Positions 36,634 through 44,834 of a stretch of 64,000 nucleotides of DNA are shown here, one piece after another. A program made the translations under genes and the position numbers. The notes under the pieces were generated by a model, which was given only the letters and a program-made list of their open reading frames with translations, was not told the DNA's origin and made no database searches. Numbering within the stretch: the first letter of the stretch is position 1; each line of letters begins with the position of its first letter. This stretch comes from JAJDFU01 sp964641965 (lineage in GTDB: Bacteria > Bacteroidota > Bacteroidia > Chitinophagales > Saprospiraceae), in assembly GCA_964641965.1 (NCBI GenBank), contig CAZXLD010000002.1, positions 124,001-188,000 of the forward strand, read 5' to 3'.

Positions 36634-36944
36634 AGAGCTGGATTTCAGTACAATGCATGGAAAATGTTCCTGTATAGGTTTGAAAGTCAGCGTATTGTGG
36701 TCTTGAAATCGTTTTTAGAGGTCGTAAATGGGAACATTATAAATCTTAGGATTTACTTGCCCATGGTGTTGAGCTTCGCCTACTTTGTTTCAATGGCGCT
36801 CTTTGATTCGGTAAAGGGCCAATGCAATTGGCTAACAAAGTGTTTGCCCATCGTATCTGAAAAGAGGCTAGTCAGCCCCAAAGTGCGAAAAAATGGAGAA
36901 GGCCTTCCTGCTGGATAGGCCTTTCGTTGTCGAATGTGAGATCT
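36634..36944. other. Gap between leuB and ilvD with a hairpin
   Basis: No supported gene is present. An 84-codon frame at 36664-36918 has no recognisable features and is probably chance. The gap could hold an internal promoter: TACTTTG near 36781 resembles the -7 box but is one base short. The hairpin at 36899-36923 lies just ahead of ilvD. Confidence 0.4.
36899..36923 (+). promoter_or_regulatory. Hairpin upstream of ilvD
   Basis: Seven-base stem AAGGCCT/AGGCCTT (36899-36905 and 36917-36923) with an 11-base loop, ending 21 bases before the ilvD ATG. Only one further T follows the stem, so it may be a weak attenuator or an RNA structure affecting translation or processing. Confidence 0.4.
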
Positions 36945-38618
36945 ATGGAATTGAATAAATACAGTAAATCTGTTACGCAGGATGAGACCCAGCCGGCAGC
37001 TCAGGCTATGCTCCATGCAATTGGGTTAAGCGAGGAGGATCTTCAGAAACCTCAAGTAGGTATTGCAAGCACTGGTTTTGAAGGTAATCCCTGCAACATG
37101 CACCTTAATGGCTTGGCCCAAGAGGTAAAAAGACATACGCAAGGATTAGACCTGGTAGGTTTGGTGTTCAACACGATTGGCGTGAGTGACGGAATCTCGA
37201 TGGGAACTTCTGGTATGAGGTATTCTCTTCCCTCCAGAGATCTAATAGCAGACAGCATGGAAACGGTGGTGCAAGGGATGTCTTATGACGCTTTGATTAC
37301 CGTGGTGGGGTGCGATAAAAATATGCCAGGGGCACTGATGGCGATGTGTCGCTTGAATCGGCCATCTATCCTGATCTATGGAGGAACTATAAATGCAGGG
37401 CACTACAAAGGGAAGGAATTGGATATTGTGTCTGCCTTTGAAGCCTTAGGAAACAAAATAGCGGGGGCTTTGAGTCCGGAAGATTTCAAGGGAATTATTC
37501 AAAATGCATGTCCGGGAGCCGGAGCATGTGGCGGCATGTATACGGCTAATACCATGTCATCGGCCATTGAGGCTTTGGGAATGAGCTTACCGTTTAGTTC
37601 GTCCAATCCGGCAACCAGCCAAGATAAAAAAGAGGACTGTAAGAAAGCAGGGCAGGCTATTCGGTATTTACTCGAGCATGATATTAAGCCTAGCGATGTG
37701 GTGACTAAAGCCTCCTTGGAGAATGCATTCACCCTGGCTGTTGCCCTAGGCGGATCCACGAATGCTGTACTCCACTTTCTTGCTATTGCACAGGCTGCCG
37801 GACTGGATTTTACCTTAGAAGATATTCAGCGGATATCGGATCGCACGCCCTATATCGCAGACTTAAAACCAAGTGGAAAATATTTGATGAAGGACCTCAA
37901 CGCAGTTGGAGGTGTGCCCGGAGTGATGAAAGTCCTATTGGAAAATCAGCTGTTGGATGGTAACTGCCTCACTGTAACAGGTAAAACCATTGCTGAAAAC
38001 CTGGAGGAAACACCTTCTTTAAGCACTGGTCAAAAAGTAATCCTCCCCATCGATAAGCCCGTGAAACCTACAGGGCATATCCAGATCCTATATGGAAACC
38101 TGGCTAGTGAGGGAGCTGTAGCCAAAATAACCGGGAAAGAAGGCGAGCGGTTTGAAGGCCCAGCAAGAGTGTATAACAGCGAATTCGAGGCAAATGCCGG
38201 AATTCTAAATAAAGAGGTACAGCCTGGTGAAGTGGTAGTCATTCGATACGAAGGCCCCAAAGGCGGACCCGGCATGCCTGAAATGTTAAAACCTACTTCT
38301 GCAATTATGGGCGCTGGCCTCGGTAAGACAGTAGCTCTCATTACTGACGGTCGTTTTTCCGGAGGGACTCATGGTTTTGTGGTAGGTCATATCACTCCGG
38401 AAGCTCAGGAGGGTGGGCTGATTGGATTGCTTCAGAATGGGGATAAAATCACCATTGATGCACAAAAGAATTCCCTTACGGCAAATCTAACAGACGAGGA
38501 GATCAGCCTGCGAAGAAAGAATTGGGAGGCTCCTGTCCCTAAGCACAGAAAAGGAATCTTGTACAAATACGCGAAGACGGTTTCATCCGCTTCCGAAGGT
38601 TGTGTTACCGATCATTGA
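36945..38618 (+). CDS. ilvD: Dihydroxy-acid dehydratase
   Basis: Dehydrates 2,3-dihydroxy acids in isoleucine and valine synthesis. The ATG at 36945 gives 557 residues; a TTG at 36927 would add six. The [Fe-S] ligands Cys50 (GNPCNMH), Cys123 (GCDKNMPGA) and Cys195 (GACGGMYTANTM) are all present, as is the C-terminal GRFSGGTHGFVVGH. It belongs to the IlvD/Edd family; position in the operon fixes the role. It is followed 46 bases later by ilvB. Confidence 0.96.
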   Translation: MELNKYSKSVTQDETQPAAQAMLHAIGLSEEDLQKPQVGIASTGFEGNPCNMHLNGLAQEVKRHTQGLDLVGLVFNTIGVSDGISMGTSGMRYSLPSRDLIADSMETVVQGMSYDALITVVGCDKNMPGALMAMCRLNRPSILIYGGTINAGHYKGKELDIVSAFEALGNKIAGALSPEDFKGIIQNACPGAGACGGMYTANTMSSAIEALGMSLPFSSSNPATSQDKKEDCKKAGQAIRYLLEHDIKPSDVVTKASLENAFTLAVALGGSTNAVLHFLAIAQAAGLDFTLEDIQRISDRTPYIADLKPSGKYLMKDLNAVGGVPGVMKVLLENQLLDGNCLTVTGKTIAENLEETPSLSTGQKVILPIDKPVKPTGHIQILYGNLASEGAVAKITGKEGERFEGPARVYNSEFEANAGILNKEVQPGEVVVIRYEGPKGGPGMPEMLKPTSAIMGAGLGKTVALITDGRFSGGTHGFVVGHITPEAQEGGLIGLLQNGDKITIDAQKNSLTANLTDEEISLRRKNWEAPVPKHRKGILYKYAKTVSSASEGCVTDH

Positions 38619-38664
38619 TTCCATTGAAATTAATCTTGCTCTAACCACGATAAAACAACTTGTT

Positions 38665-40398
38665 ATGACCATTGCGCAGACTGCGGCAACTCTTTCACAA
38701 AAAACACCTGCTCGTACCCTCACGGGAGCCGAAGCGGTGATCCTCTCCTTGCTGGAGGAGCAGGTTGAAACCATATTCGGCTATCCAGGTGGGGCGATTA
38801 TGCCCATTTATGACGAGTTGTATCAATATCGGGATCGGCTTCGCCATGTACTCATGCGGCATGAACAAGGGGCCACACATGCTGCACAGGGCTATGCACG
38901 TGTCACAGGAAAAGTGGGAGTTTGTTTTGCGACGAGCGGTCCCGGTGCTACTAATCTGGTTACCGGGATTGCGGATGCGCAAATTGATTCCAACCCAATG
39001 GTTTGTATCACAGGTCAGGTGCCCTCACATTTATTGGGTACGGATGCCTTCCAGGAGACGGATGTTGTCGGTATTACCATGCCGATCACCAAGTGGAACT
39101 TTCAGGTCACCCGGGCGGAAGAGATACCAGGAGCCATTGCGAAAGCCTTTTATATCGCCCGGACAGGCCGTCCAGGGCCGGTACTTTTAGATATTACCAA
39201 GGATGCCCAGTTTGGTAAAGTTGATTTTTCTTATGCCCCTTGCCGCCGCATAAAATCCTACTTCCCTTTCCCAAAGCTCCAACTTGGTCAAATCAAAAAG
39301 GCAGCGGAACTTATAAATGGCGCTAAAAAGCCGTTTTTACTGGTTGGGCATGGTGTATTGCTGTCGGAAGCACAGGAAGAGGTGATCGCCCTTACAGAGA
39401 AGGCGGGTATTCCTTGTGCCAGCACCTTGTTAGGACTTTCTGCGATTCCTAATGATCATAAGTATTATACCGGGATGCTCGGGATGCACGGAAATTACGC
39501 CCCCAATGTAAAGACGAACGAATGCGATGTTCTGATTGCAGTTGGAATGCGATTTGATGATCGGGTTACCGGAAATCTAAACAAGTATGCCAAACAGGCC
39601 AAGGTCGTACACATTGAGATCGATAAGTCGGAGATTAATAAAAATGTCTTCGCCCACGCACCGGTAGTAGCAGATGCACGGCAGGCCTTACAAGCCTTGC
39701 TGCCTTTGATTGAGGAGCAGAGGCATGACGAATGGCTGGCAGAATTCAGAACTACCAATCAGGTAGAATATGACAAGATTATCCAACAGGAGTTGTATCC
39801 GGATACGGGTAAGATCCGCATGGGAGAAGTCATTCGGCAGGTTTCCGAAAAAACGGATGGACAAGCAATTATTGTAACTGATGTAGGGCAACATCAGATG
39901 GTCACCTCCAGGTACTACCAATTTGATCAACCCCACAGCAATGTGACTTCAGGAGGCTTGGGCACGATGGGGTTTGCATTGCCTGCAGCATTTGGAGCAA
40001 AGGTAGGGCGCCCGGATCGGCAAGTAGTCGCGGTTATTGGCGACGGTGGTTTCCAAATGACTATCCAGGAGTTAGGTACCCTTCTTCAAGAAGGTACGCC
40101 GGTGAAGATCATCATTCTTAACAATAGCTATTTGGGCATGGTCAGGCAGTGGCAGCAACTTTTCTTTGAGAAGCGCTATGCCGAAACCGAAATGGTCAAC
40201 CCCGATTTTGTGGCTATTGCCAAAGGATATCAACTTGAAGCTGAGCGTGTGGAAAGTCGAGACAATCTGCCCGAGGCTATCGAACGTATGCTGGATTGTG
40301 ATAGACCATTTTTGCTCGAGGTAGTTGTTGAGAAAGAGGATAATGTATTTCCTATGGTTCCATCCGGGGCATCTGTAGCTGATATACGGTTGGAGTAA
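38665..40398 (+). CDS. ilvB: Acetolactate synthase catalytic subunit
   Basis: ThDP-dependent enzyme joining two pyruvates, or pyruvate and 2-oxobutyrate. The ATG at 38665 gives 577 residues; an earlier GTG at 38602 would overlap ilvD and is less likely. The catalytic Glu67 lies in MRHEQGATHAAQG. The central FAD-type domain follows, and the ThDP/Mg motif reads GDGGFQMTIQELG with a downstream LNNSYLGMVRQWQ. It pairs with the IlvN encoded 27 bases downstream. Confidence 0.95.
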   Translation: MTIAQTAATLSQKTPARTLTGAEAVILSLLEEQVETIFGYPGGAIMPIYDELYQYRDRLRHVLMRHEQGATHAAQGYARVTGKVGVCFATSGPGATNLVTGIADAQIDSNPMVCITGQVPSHLLGTDAFQETDVVGITMPITKWNFQVTRAEEIPGAIAKAFYIARTGRPGPVLLDITKDAQFGKVDFSYAPCRRIKSYFPFPKLQLGQIKKAAELINGAKKPFLLVGHGVLLSEAQEEVIALTEKAGIPCASTLLGLSAIPNDHKYYTGMLGMHGNYAPNVKTNECDVLIAVGMRFDDRVTGNLNKYAKQAKVVHIEIDKSEINKNVFAHAPVVADARQALQALLPLIEEQRHDEWLAEFRTTNQVEYDKIIQQELYPDTGKIRMGEVIRQVSEKTDGQAIIVTDVGQHQMVTSRYYQFDQPHSNVTSGGLGTMGFALPAAFGAKVGRPDRQVVAVIGDGGFQMTIQELGTLLQEGTPVKIIILNNSYLGMVRQWQQLFFEKRYAETEMVNPDFVAIAKGYQLEAERVESRDNLPEAIERMLDCDRPFLLEVVVEKEDNVFPMVPSGASVADIRLE

Positions 40399-40425
40399 AG
40401 AATTGACCTTTTAAAAAGAGAATTT

Positions 40426-40998
40426 ATGGTCCCATCAGAACCGGTTCGTTCCTGGACGATCATTGCCTTTACAGAAAATGCAGTAGGGATGCTGCATCAT
40501 ATCACTATTCTGTTTACCCGTAGAAAGATCAACATTGATTCGCTTACCACTTCAGAATCTGAAAAGTCAGGCGTGTATCGCTATACCCTTGTAGTGCATA
40601 TGACACAAAGCCAGGCCGAGAAGGTGGTGAAACAGATAGAAAAGATAATCGGGGTTTACAAGGCAACCCTGCTGTCGGAAGAAGAAACCGTTTTCCAGGA
40701 GATTGCGCTCTACAAGATTCCCACGGTCGAATTGACGGGAGGTGACCACATTGAAAAGCTGGTACGCAAGCATAGCGCCCGGATTTTATCGGTCCACCCG
40801 GAATTTTTGGTTATTGAAAAAACAGGTCATGCAGAGGACACCCGGCAATTGTTAGAGGAACTACAGCCTTATCAGGTGCTCGAGTTTGTCCGATCGGGAA
40901 GAATTGCTGTGCGAAAACCGATGAAACATCTTCCAGAACATATGGAAGAGCTCGAAAAAATGCATCAGCCAGCTATTGGCACGATCAAAACGAAATAA
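40426..40998 (+). CDS. ilvN: Acetolactate synthase regulatory subunit
   Basis: A 190-residue small subunit with an N-terminal ACT domain (WTIIAFTENAVGMLHHITILFTRRKINIDSL split across residues 9-40) that binds valine for feedback, and a second ACT-like half (IVKHSARILSVHPEFLVIEKTG region). Length matches the long IlvH form rather than the short E. coli IlvN. It should tune the IlvB encoded immediately upstream and may be the main valine-sensing step in this operon. Confidence 0.92.
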   Translation: MVPSEPVRSWTIIAFTENAVGMLHHITILFTRRKINIDSLTTSESEKSGVYRYTLVVHMTQSQAEKVVKQIEKIIGVYKATLLSEEETVFQEIALYKIPTVELTGGDHIEKLVRKHSARILSVHPEFLVIEKTGHAEDTRQLLEELQPYQVLEFVRSGRIAVRKPMKHLPEHMEELEKMHQPAIGTIKTK

Positions 40999-41021
40999 AA
41001 ATAAAAGCAAACAATCAAACT

Positions 41022-42086
41022 ATGGCAAAGATCAATTTTGGAGGGGTAGAAGAAAATGTAGTTACCCGCGAAGAGTTTCCACTGGAAAAAGCCAGAGAAG
41101 TACTCAAAGATGAAGTAATTGCCATCCTGGGCTATGGGGTACAAGGTCCCGGACAATCCATGAACCTTAGGGATAATGGCTTCAATGTAATCGTTGGCCA
41201 GCGGCAAGGTTCTGGTAGTTGGGAACGGGCTATTCGCGACGGATGGGTGCCCGGCGAGACCCTCTTTCCCATTGAAGAGGCTGCGCGGCAGGCTACGATT
41301 TTGCAATACTTACTTAGCGACGCCGGACAGATCGCTTGCTGGCCACAGGTCAAAGCACAACTGACCAAAGGAAAGGCCCTGTATTTTTCTCATGGCTTTG
41401 GGATCACTTATAGCGACCAAACCGGTATTGAGCCTCCAGAAGATGTAGATGTCATTTTGGTTGCCCCCAAGGGATCCGGTACTTCACTGCGCCGCTTATT
41501 TGTTGCGGGGAAAGGTCTGAATTCAAGTTTTGCTATTCACCAGGATGCTACCGGGCGTGCTTGGGAGCGCGTTGTGGCATTGGGTATCGGAGTCGGGTCC
41601 GGATACCTATTTGAAACCGATTTCAAGAAAGAGGTCTACTCGGATTTGACGGGCGAGCGCGGCATTTTAATGGGGGCACTGGCAGGTGTTTTTGAGGCGC
41701 AATACAACTGTTTGCGTGAAAACGGACATACCCCTTCAGAGGCATTTAACGAAACAGTAGAAGAGCTAACCCAAAGCTTAATGCCGTTGGTGGCAGAAAA
41801 GGGGATGGATTGGATGTATGCCAATTGTTCCACCACAGCCCAACGCGGTGCCTTGGATTGGAGGCATAAATTCCGGGAAGCTGTAAAGCCGATATTCGAC
41901 GAGCTTTACAACAGCGTTGCCTCCGGCAAAGAGGCTGAGATTGTCATCGAGTCTTGTAAGCAAACAGATTATCGGGAGAAATTGAATGCCGAGCTTAAAG
42001 ACTTGCGCGAATCCGAGCTCTGGGAGACTGGAGCCCAGGTGCGCAAATTGCGACCCGAAAATGCAGAGGAACGCGTAGAAGCTTGA
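41022..42086 (+). CDS. ilvC: Ketol-acid reductoisomerase
   Basis: A 354-residue enzyme that rearranges and reduces acetolactate. The N-terminal Rossmann domain has GYGVQGPGQ at residues 38-46 and the cofactor loop VGQRQGSGSW. The knotted C-terminal domain has the metal-binding acidic residues in SDLTGERGILMGALAG. The phrase MNLRDNGFNVIVG and overall length resemble the fungal-type enzyme more than the 490-residue E. coli form. A GC-rich hairpin lies between it and ilvA. Confidence 0.95.
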   Translation: MAKINFGGVEENVVTREEFPLEKAREVLKDEVIAILGYGVQGPGQSMNLRDNGFNVIVGQRQGSGSWERAIRDGWVPGETLFPIEEAARQATILQYLLSDAGQIACWPQVKAQLTKGKALYFSHGFGITYSDQTGIEPPEDVDVILVAPKGSGTSLRRLFVAGKGLNSSFAIHQDATGRAWERVVALGIGVGSGYLFETDFKKEVYSDLTGERGILMGALAGVFEAQYNCLRENGHTPSEAFNETVEELTQSLMPLVAEKGMDWMYANCSTTAQRGALDWRHKFREAVKPIFDELYNSVASGKEAEIVIESCKQTDYREKLNAELKDLRESELWETGAQVRKLRPENAEERVEA

Positions 42087-42115
42087 ACAGAACATCAATC
42101 ATCAAATAATTTATT

Positions 42116-42143
42116 GGGGCCCTGATCCGATCAGCAGGGTCCC
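42116..42143 (+). promoter_or_regulatory. GC-rich hairpin between ilvC and ilvA
   Basis: Nine-base stem GGGGCCCTG/CAGGGTCCC with one G-T wobble (42116-42124 and 42135-42143) and a ten-base loop, ending nine bases before the ilvA ATG. The following bases TTCTCCTAT are only weakly T-rich, so partial termination or an RNA structure limiting ilvA expression are both possible. Confidence 0.5.
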
Positions 42144-42152
42144 TTCTCCTAT

Positions 42153-43412
42153 ATGGCCACATCATACTCACATACCCTCATACCCCTCAACGATATCCAG
42201 TCGGCACGCCATCGCCTGGTTGGGGTTGCTCTGGCCACTCCATTCCAAAAAAATCGAACCCTTTCCCGCAAATACCAAGCTAACGTGTGGTTGAAGCGGG
42301 AAGATTTGCAAGTGGTTAGAAGCTATAAGATCAGGGGCGCATTTAACAAGATGAGCCGTCTGAATGAGGAACAACGCAAGAAAGGTATCCTATGTGCGAG
42401 TGCCGGCAATCACGCACAAGGGGTGGCTTATTCTTGCCACCGCCTTGGAATTAAGGGTACTATTTTTATGCCCAATCCTACTCCGCTGCAAAAGATCCAG
42501 CAGGTACGGATGTTTGGAGGAGATCAGGTAGAAGTAGTAATTACCGGCGATACGTTTGATGAATCCTATCAAGCATCCTTAATTCATCAGCGCGAAACTC
42601 AAAAGGTCTTCGTCCATCCGTTCAATGATCCGGACATTATTTGCGGTCAGGGGACTGTAGGCTGGGAAATCATAGACGCTGCTACAGGTCCGATCGACAT
42701 TCTTTTTGTTCCGGTAGGCGGTGGCGGACTTGCTTCTGGAGTGGGTACGGTATTTCGCGCCTTGAGCCCATCTACACGAATAATTGGTGTAGAACCCGAA
42801 GGAGCTCCATCCATGAAGACTGCCCTGGAAGCAGGTAAATTGGTACGGCTTGACCAGATTGATCCTTTCGTGGACGGAGCCGCCACCCAGGAGGTGGGCG
42901 ATCTAACGCTGGCCCATTGCCAAGAGGTGCTCGATGAAGTCATTACAGTGCCTGAAGGTAGGATCTGCTCCACCATCCTGGATTTGTACAATCGGGATGC
43001 GATCGTAGTAGAACCTGCAGGCGCTCTTACAGTTGCTGCACTTGCTCACTACCAGGTAGAAGGTAAAAATGTAGCCTGTGTTCTTAGCGGTAGCAACAAC
43101 GATATTGTCCGCATGGAAGAGATCAAGGAGCGGTCCTTGTTGTATGAGGGGCTGAAACACTACTTCATTGTCCGGTTTCCCCAACGCCCTGGAGCCTTAA
43201 AAGAATTTGTACTTCATGTATTGGGCCCCTCAGATGATATTACACACTTTGCATACACAAAGAAAACAAGTCGCGAACAGGGGCCGGCGGTGGTCGGTAT
43301 TGAGTTGCAGGCACCAGAAGACTTTGAACCCCTATTGGATCGTATGCAGGAAAGAGGTTTTTTGGGAGAGTATCTCAATAAAAAGGAAGAACTTTTCCAA
43401 TACTTGGTGTAA
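42153..43412 (+). CDS. ilvA: Threonine ammonia-lyase, biosynthetic
   Basis: PLP enzyme making 2-oxobutyrate from threonine, the entry to isoleucine. Lys59 in RSYKIRGAFNK forms the Schiff base, and the phosphate cup is PVGGGGLASG. The C-terminal 90 residues form a single ACT-like regulatory domain (HYFIVRFPQRPGALKEFV), so the 419-residue protein is the short form rather than the two-ACT E. coli type. Last gene of the operon; a BCAA aminotransferase gene is not present. Confidence 0.94.
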   Translation: MATSYSHTLIPLNDIQSARHRLVGVALATPFQKNRTLSRKYQANVWLKREDLQVVRSYKIRGAFNKMSRLNEEQRKKGILCASAGNHAQGVAYSCHRLGIKGTIFMPNPTPLQKIQQVRMFGGDQVEVVITGDTFDESYQASLIHQRETQKVFVHPFNDPDIICGQGTVGWEIIDAATGPIDILFVPVGGGGLASGVGTVFRALSPSTRIIGVEPEGAPSMKTALEAGKLVRLDQIDPFVDGAATQEVGDLTLAHCQEVLDEVITVPEGRICSTILDLYNRDAIVVEPAGALTVAALAHYQVEGKNVACVLSGSNNDIVRMEEIKERSLLYEGLKHYFIVRFPQRPGALKEFVLHVLGPSDDITHFAYTKKTSREQGPAVVGIELQAPEDFEPLLDRMQERGFLGEYLNKKEELFQYLV

Positions 43413-43743
43413 TGGGGTCCGAAAGAATCTGATCGTACTACTAGCAGGTGCTTCCAAACTTCTATCTCTCCTCCAAATCCAATCCTTGGTGGTTTTTTCG
43501 TAATTTTATAGCGTAACTCCCCGGATAATTTGCGGCTTTACGGTAGGACCAACATGCTCATTATCCCACAATCCTGAGTCCTCTATTACATTCGGATTAG
43601 GCATTTGCTTTTCCCCTTAGCTACTAATAAGTGGAATGCATTTCTGGGAATAGAAAAGTTGAGCTCGAGCTTGATCAGGCTGCCTGATATTCGGGAGACT
43701 ATTTATTGGGAACCAAGCCTACAGGCCTCAAACTTTTTTCCGC
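43413..43743. other. Intergenic region after ilvA
   Basis: No gene is seen. A weak four-base stem CCAA/TTGG near 43482-43490 followed by TTTTTT (43493-43498) is the only terminator candidate for the operon. No clear promoter for the next gene was found. Confidence 0.4.
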
Positions 43744-44487
43744 ATGGAAGGGCAAGGAAAGATCCTTATTGTAGAGGATGAACTGATTATTGCCGCAAAC
43801 CTATCGCTACAGCTCAACAAGATGGGTTATGAAGTGACCGGCATTCTCACCCGTGGAGAAGACGTGCTGGATCATTTGAAAGAAAATAAACCGGATATTC
43901 TGCTGTTGGATATTCGCTTAAAAGGCGATTGGGATGGCATCCGAGCGGCTGAGGAAGTTAAGAAGCGGTTTGACTTACCCATCATTTTTTTGACCGCCAA
44001 TGCTGATGATGCCCATTTCAACCGGGCCAAGGCGGCTAAGCCGGATGCTTTTATATCCAAACCTTTCAAGAAACTCGATTTAAAGCGAGCCATTGAGCTG
44101 ACCATTTCTCGGAAAGAAAAATCGGAGCTTGGGGCGCATGATAGTGTCGCCGAACAAGAGGATTCTATCGTGCTCAAGGATCGAATTTTCGTTCGTCACA
44201 AGGAGAAAATGGTCCGGCTTTTCCTGGATGAAATTCAATTTATTGCTGCAGAGCGCAATTACAGCCGTATTTATTGCTGTGGAAAAGAATACGTGCTGTC
44301 GGTTCCCTTGAAGACCTTAGAACGGAAAATCAACAATCCTATGTTCCTCCGGATTCACCGTTCTTACATGGTCAATTTAGCTAGAGTCGATGAGGTTGGG
44401 GAAGGACATATTGTCATTGACCAAAAAACCTTGCCACTGGGCCAAGGACAGCGAACACGCCTTTTAGCCCGGATTCAACGGATATAA
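43744..44487 (+). CDS. LytTR-family response regulator
   Basis: A 247-residue regulator with a receiver domain (acid pocket Glu11-Asp12, phospho-acceptor Asp56 in LLLDIRL, Thr84, Lys106) and a C-terminal LytTR DNA-binding domain (about 148-245) with IQFIAAERNYSRIYC and MFLRIHRSYMVNLARVDEV. LytTR regulators in Bacteroidota usually pair with a LytS/YehU-type kinase, but none is adjacent here, so this is an orphan. Targets are unknown. Confidence 0.9.
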   Translation: MEGQGKILIVEDELIIAANLSLQLNKMGYEVTGILTRGEDVLDHLKENKPDILLLDIRLKGDWDGIRAAEEVKKRFDLPIIFLTANADDAHFNRAKAAKPDAFISKPFKKLDLKRAIELTISRKEKSELGAHDSVAEQEDSIVLKDRIFVRHKEKMVRLFLDEIQFIAAERNYSRIYCCGKEYVLSVPLKTLERKINNPMFLRIHRSYMVNLARVDEVGEGHIVIDQKTLPLGQGQRTRLLARIQRI

Positions 44488-44650
44488 CCATGGGTAAGTA
44501 AAATCCAGGTTACGGACAGTTTTTACCGGCCTTCGTACTATCTCACTTCCGGATTGGCCCCTAAATAAGTATTATAGAGTCTATATCGCAGAGTTGGGTA
44601 ACGTGGGTAAGGTACGATCTCAAAAACACCTAATAAACCAGATTGTAGGG

Positions 44651-44683
44651 CCTTCCGGCTCCTTTATTAAAGTAGCCGGAAGG
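44651..44683. repeat. Perfect ten-base inverted repeat
   Basis: CCTTCCGGCT (44651-44660) pairs perfectly with AGCCGGAAGG (44674-44683) around a 13-base loop that can itself pair TTTA with TAAA. Only TACTTTTG follows, so terminator function is possible but weak. Confidence 0.6.
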
Positions 44684-44763
44684 TACTTTTGAACCGAAAA
44701 GCCTTCAATTTTGGCAACAGCCAAATCAAGGATACAATGGAGAGAGTAGGGTAGGGATGAACC

Positions 44764-44784
44764 TTGTCTGTCGAGACAATTTTT
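44764..44784 (+). terminator. Rho-independent terminator candidate
   Basis: Six-base stem TTGTCT/AGACAA (44764-44769 and 44774-44779), GTCG tetraloop, then TTTTT to 44784. The form is that of a compact intrinsic terminator on the plus strand, 277 bases after the LytTR gene. Confidence 0.65.
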
Positions 44785-44808
44785 AGCTTACCCTAAATAT
44801 TTTGATAA

Positions 44809-44834
44809 GTCAGGCCCGTGGTCTGGCTTTTTTT
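44809..44834 (+). terminator. Second terminator overlapping the convergent stop codon
   Basis: Eight-base stem GTCAGGCC/GGTCTGGC with two G-U pairs (44809-44816 and 44820-44827), three-base loop, then seven Ts. The T-run reaches into the stop codon of the minus-strand gene ending at 44833, shielding that gene from plus-strand readthrough. Confidence 0.65.

Larger units (their letters stand above)
44488..44832. other. Hairpin-rich intergenic region
   Basis: No protein gene is visible in this 345-base gap between the LytTR gene and the convergent aminotransferase-like gene. It contains three strong inverted repeats annotated separately. The spacing leaves room for a small RNA but no promoter match was found inside. 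Confidence 0.5.

Noticed and set aside
36664..36918. 84-codon frame between leuB and ilvD
   Set aside because: No recognisable domain, signal or good start context; its hydrophobic stretch could arise by chance and a hairpin overlaps its end.
38602..38664. GTG start extending IlvB by 21 residues
   Set aside because: It overlaps the ilvD end, and the ATG at 38665 begins the conserved part closely enough.
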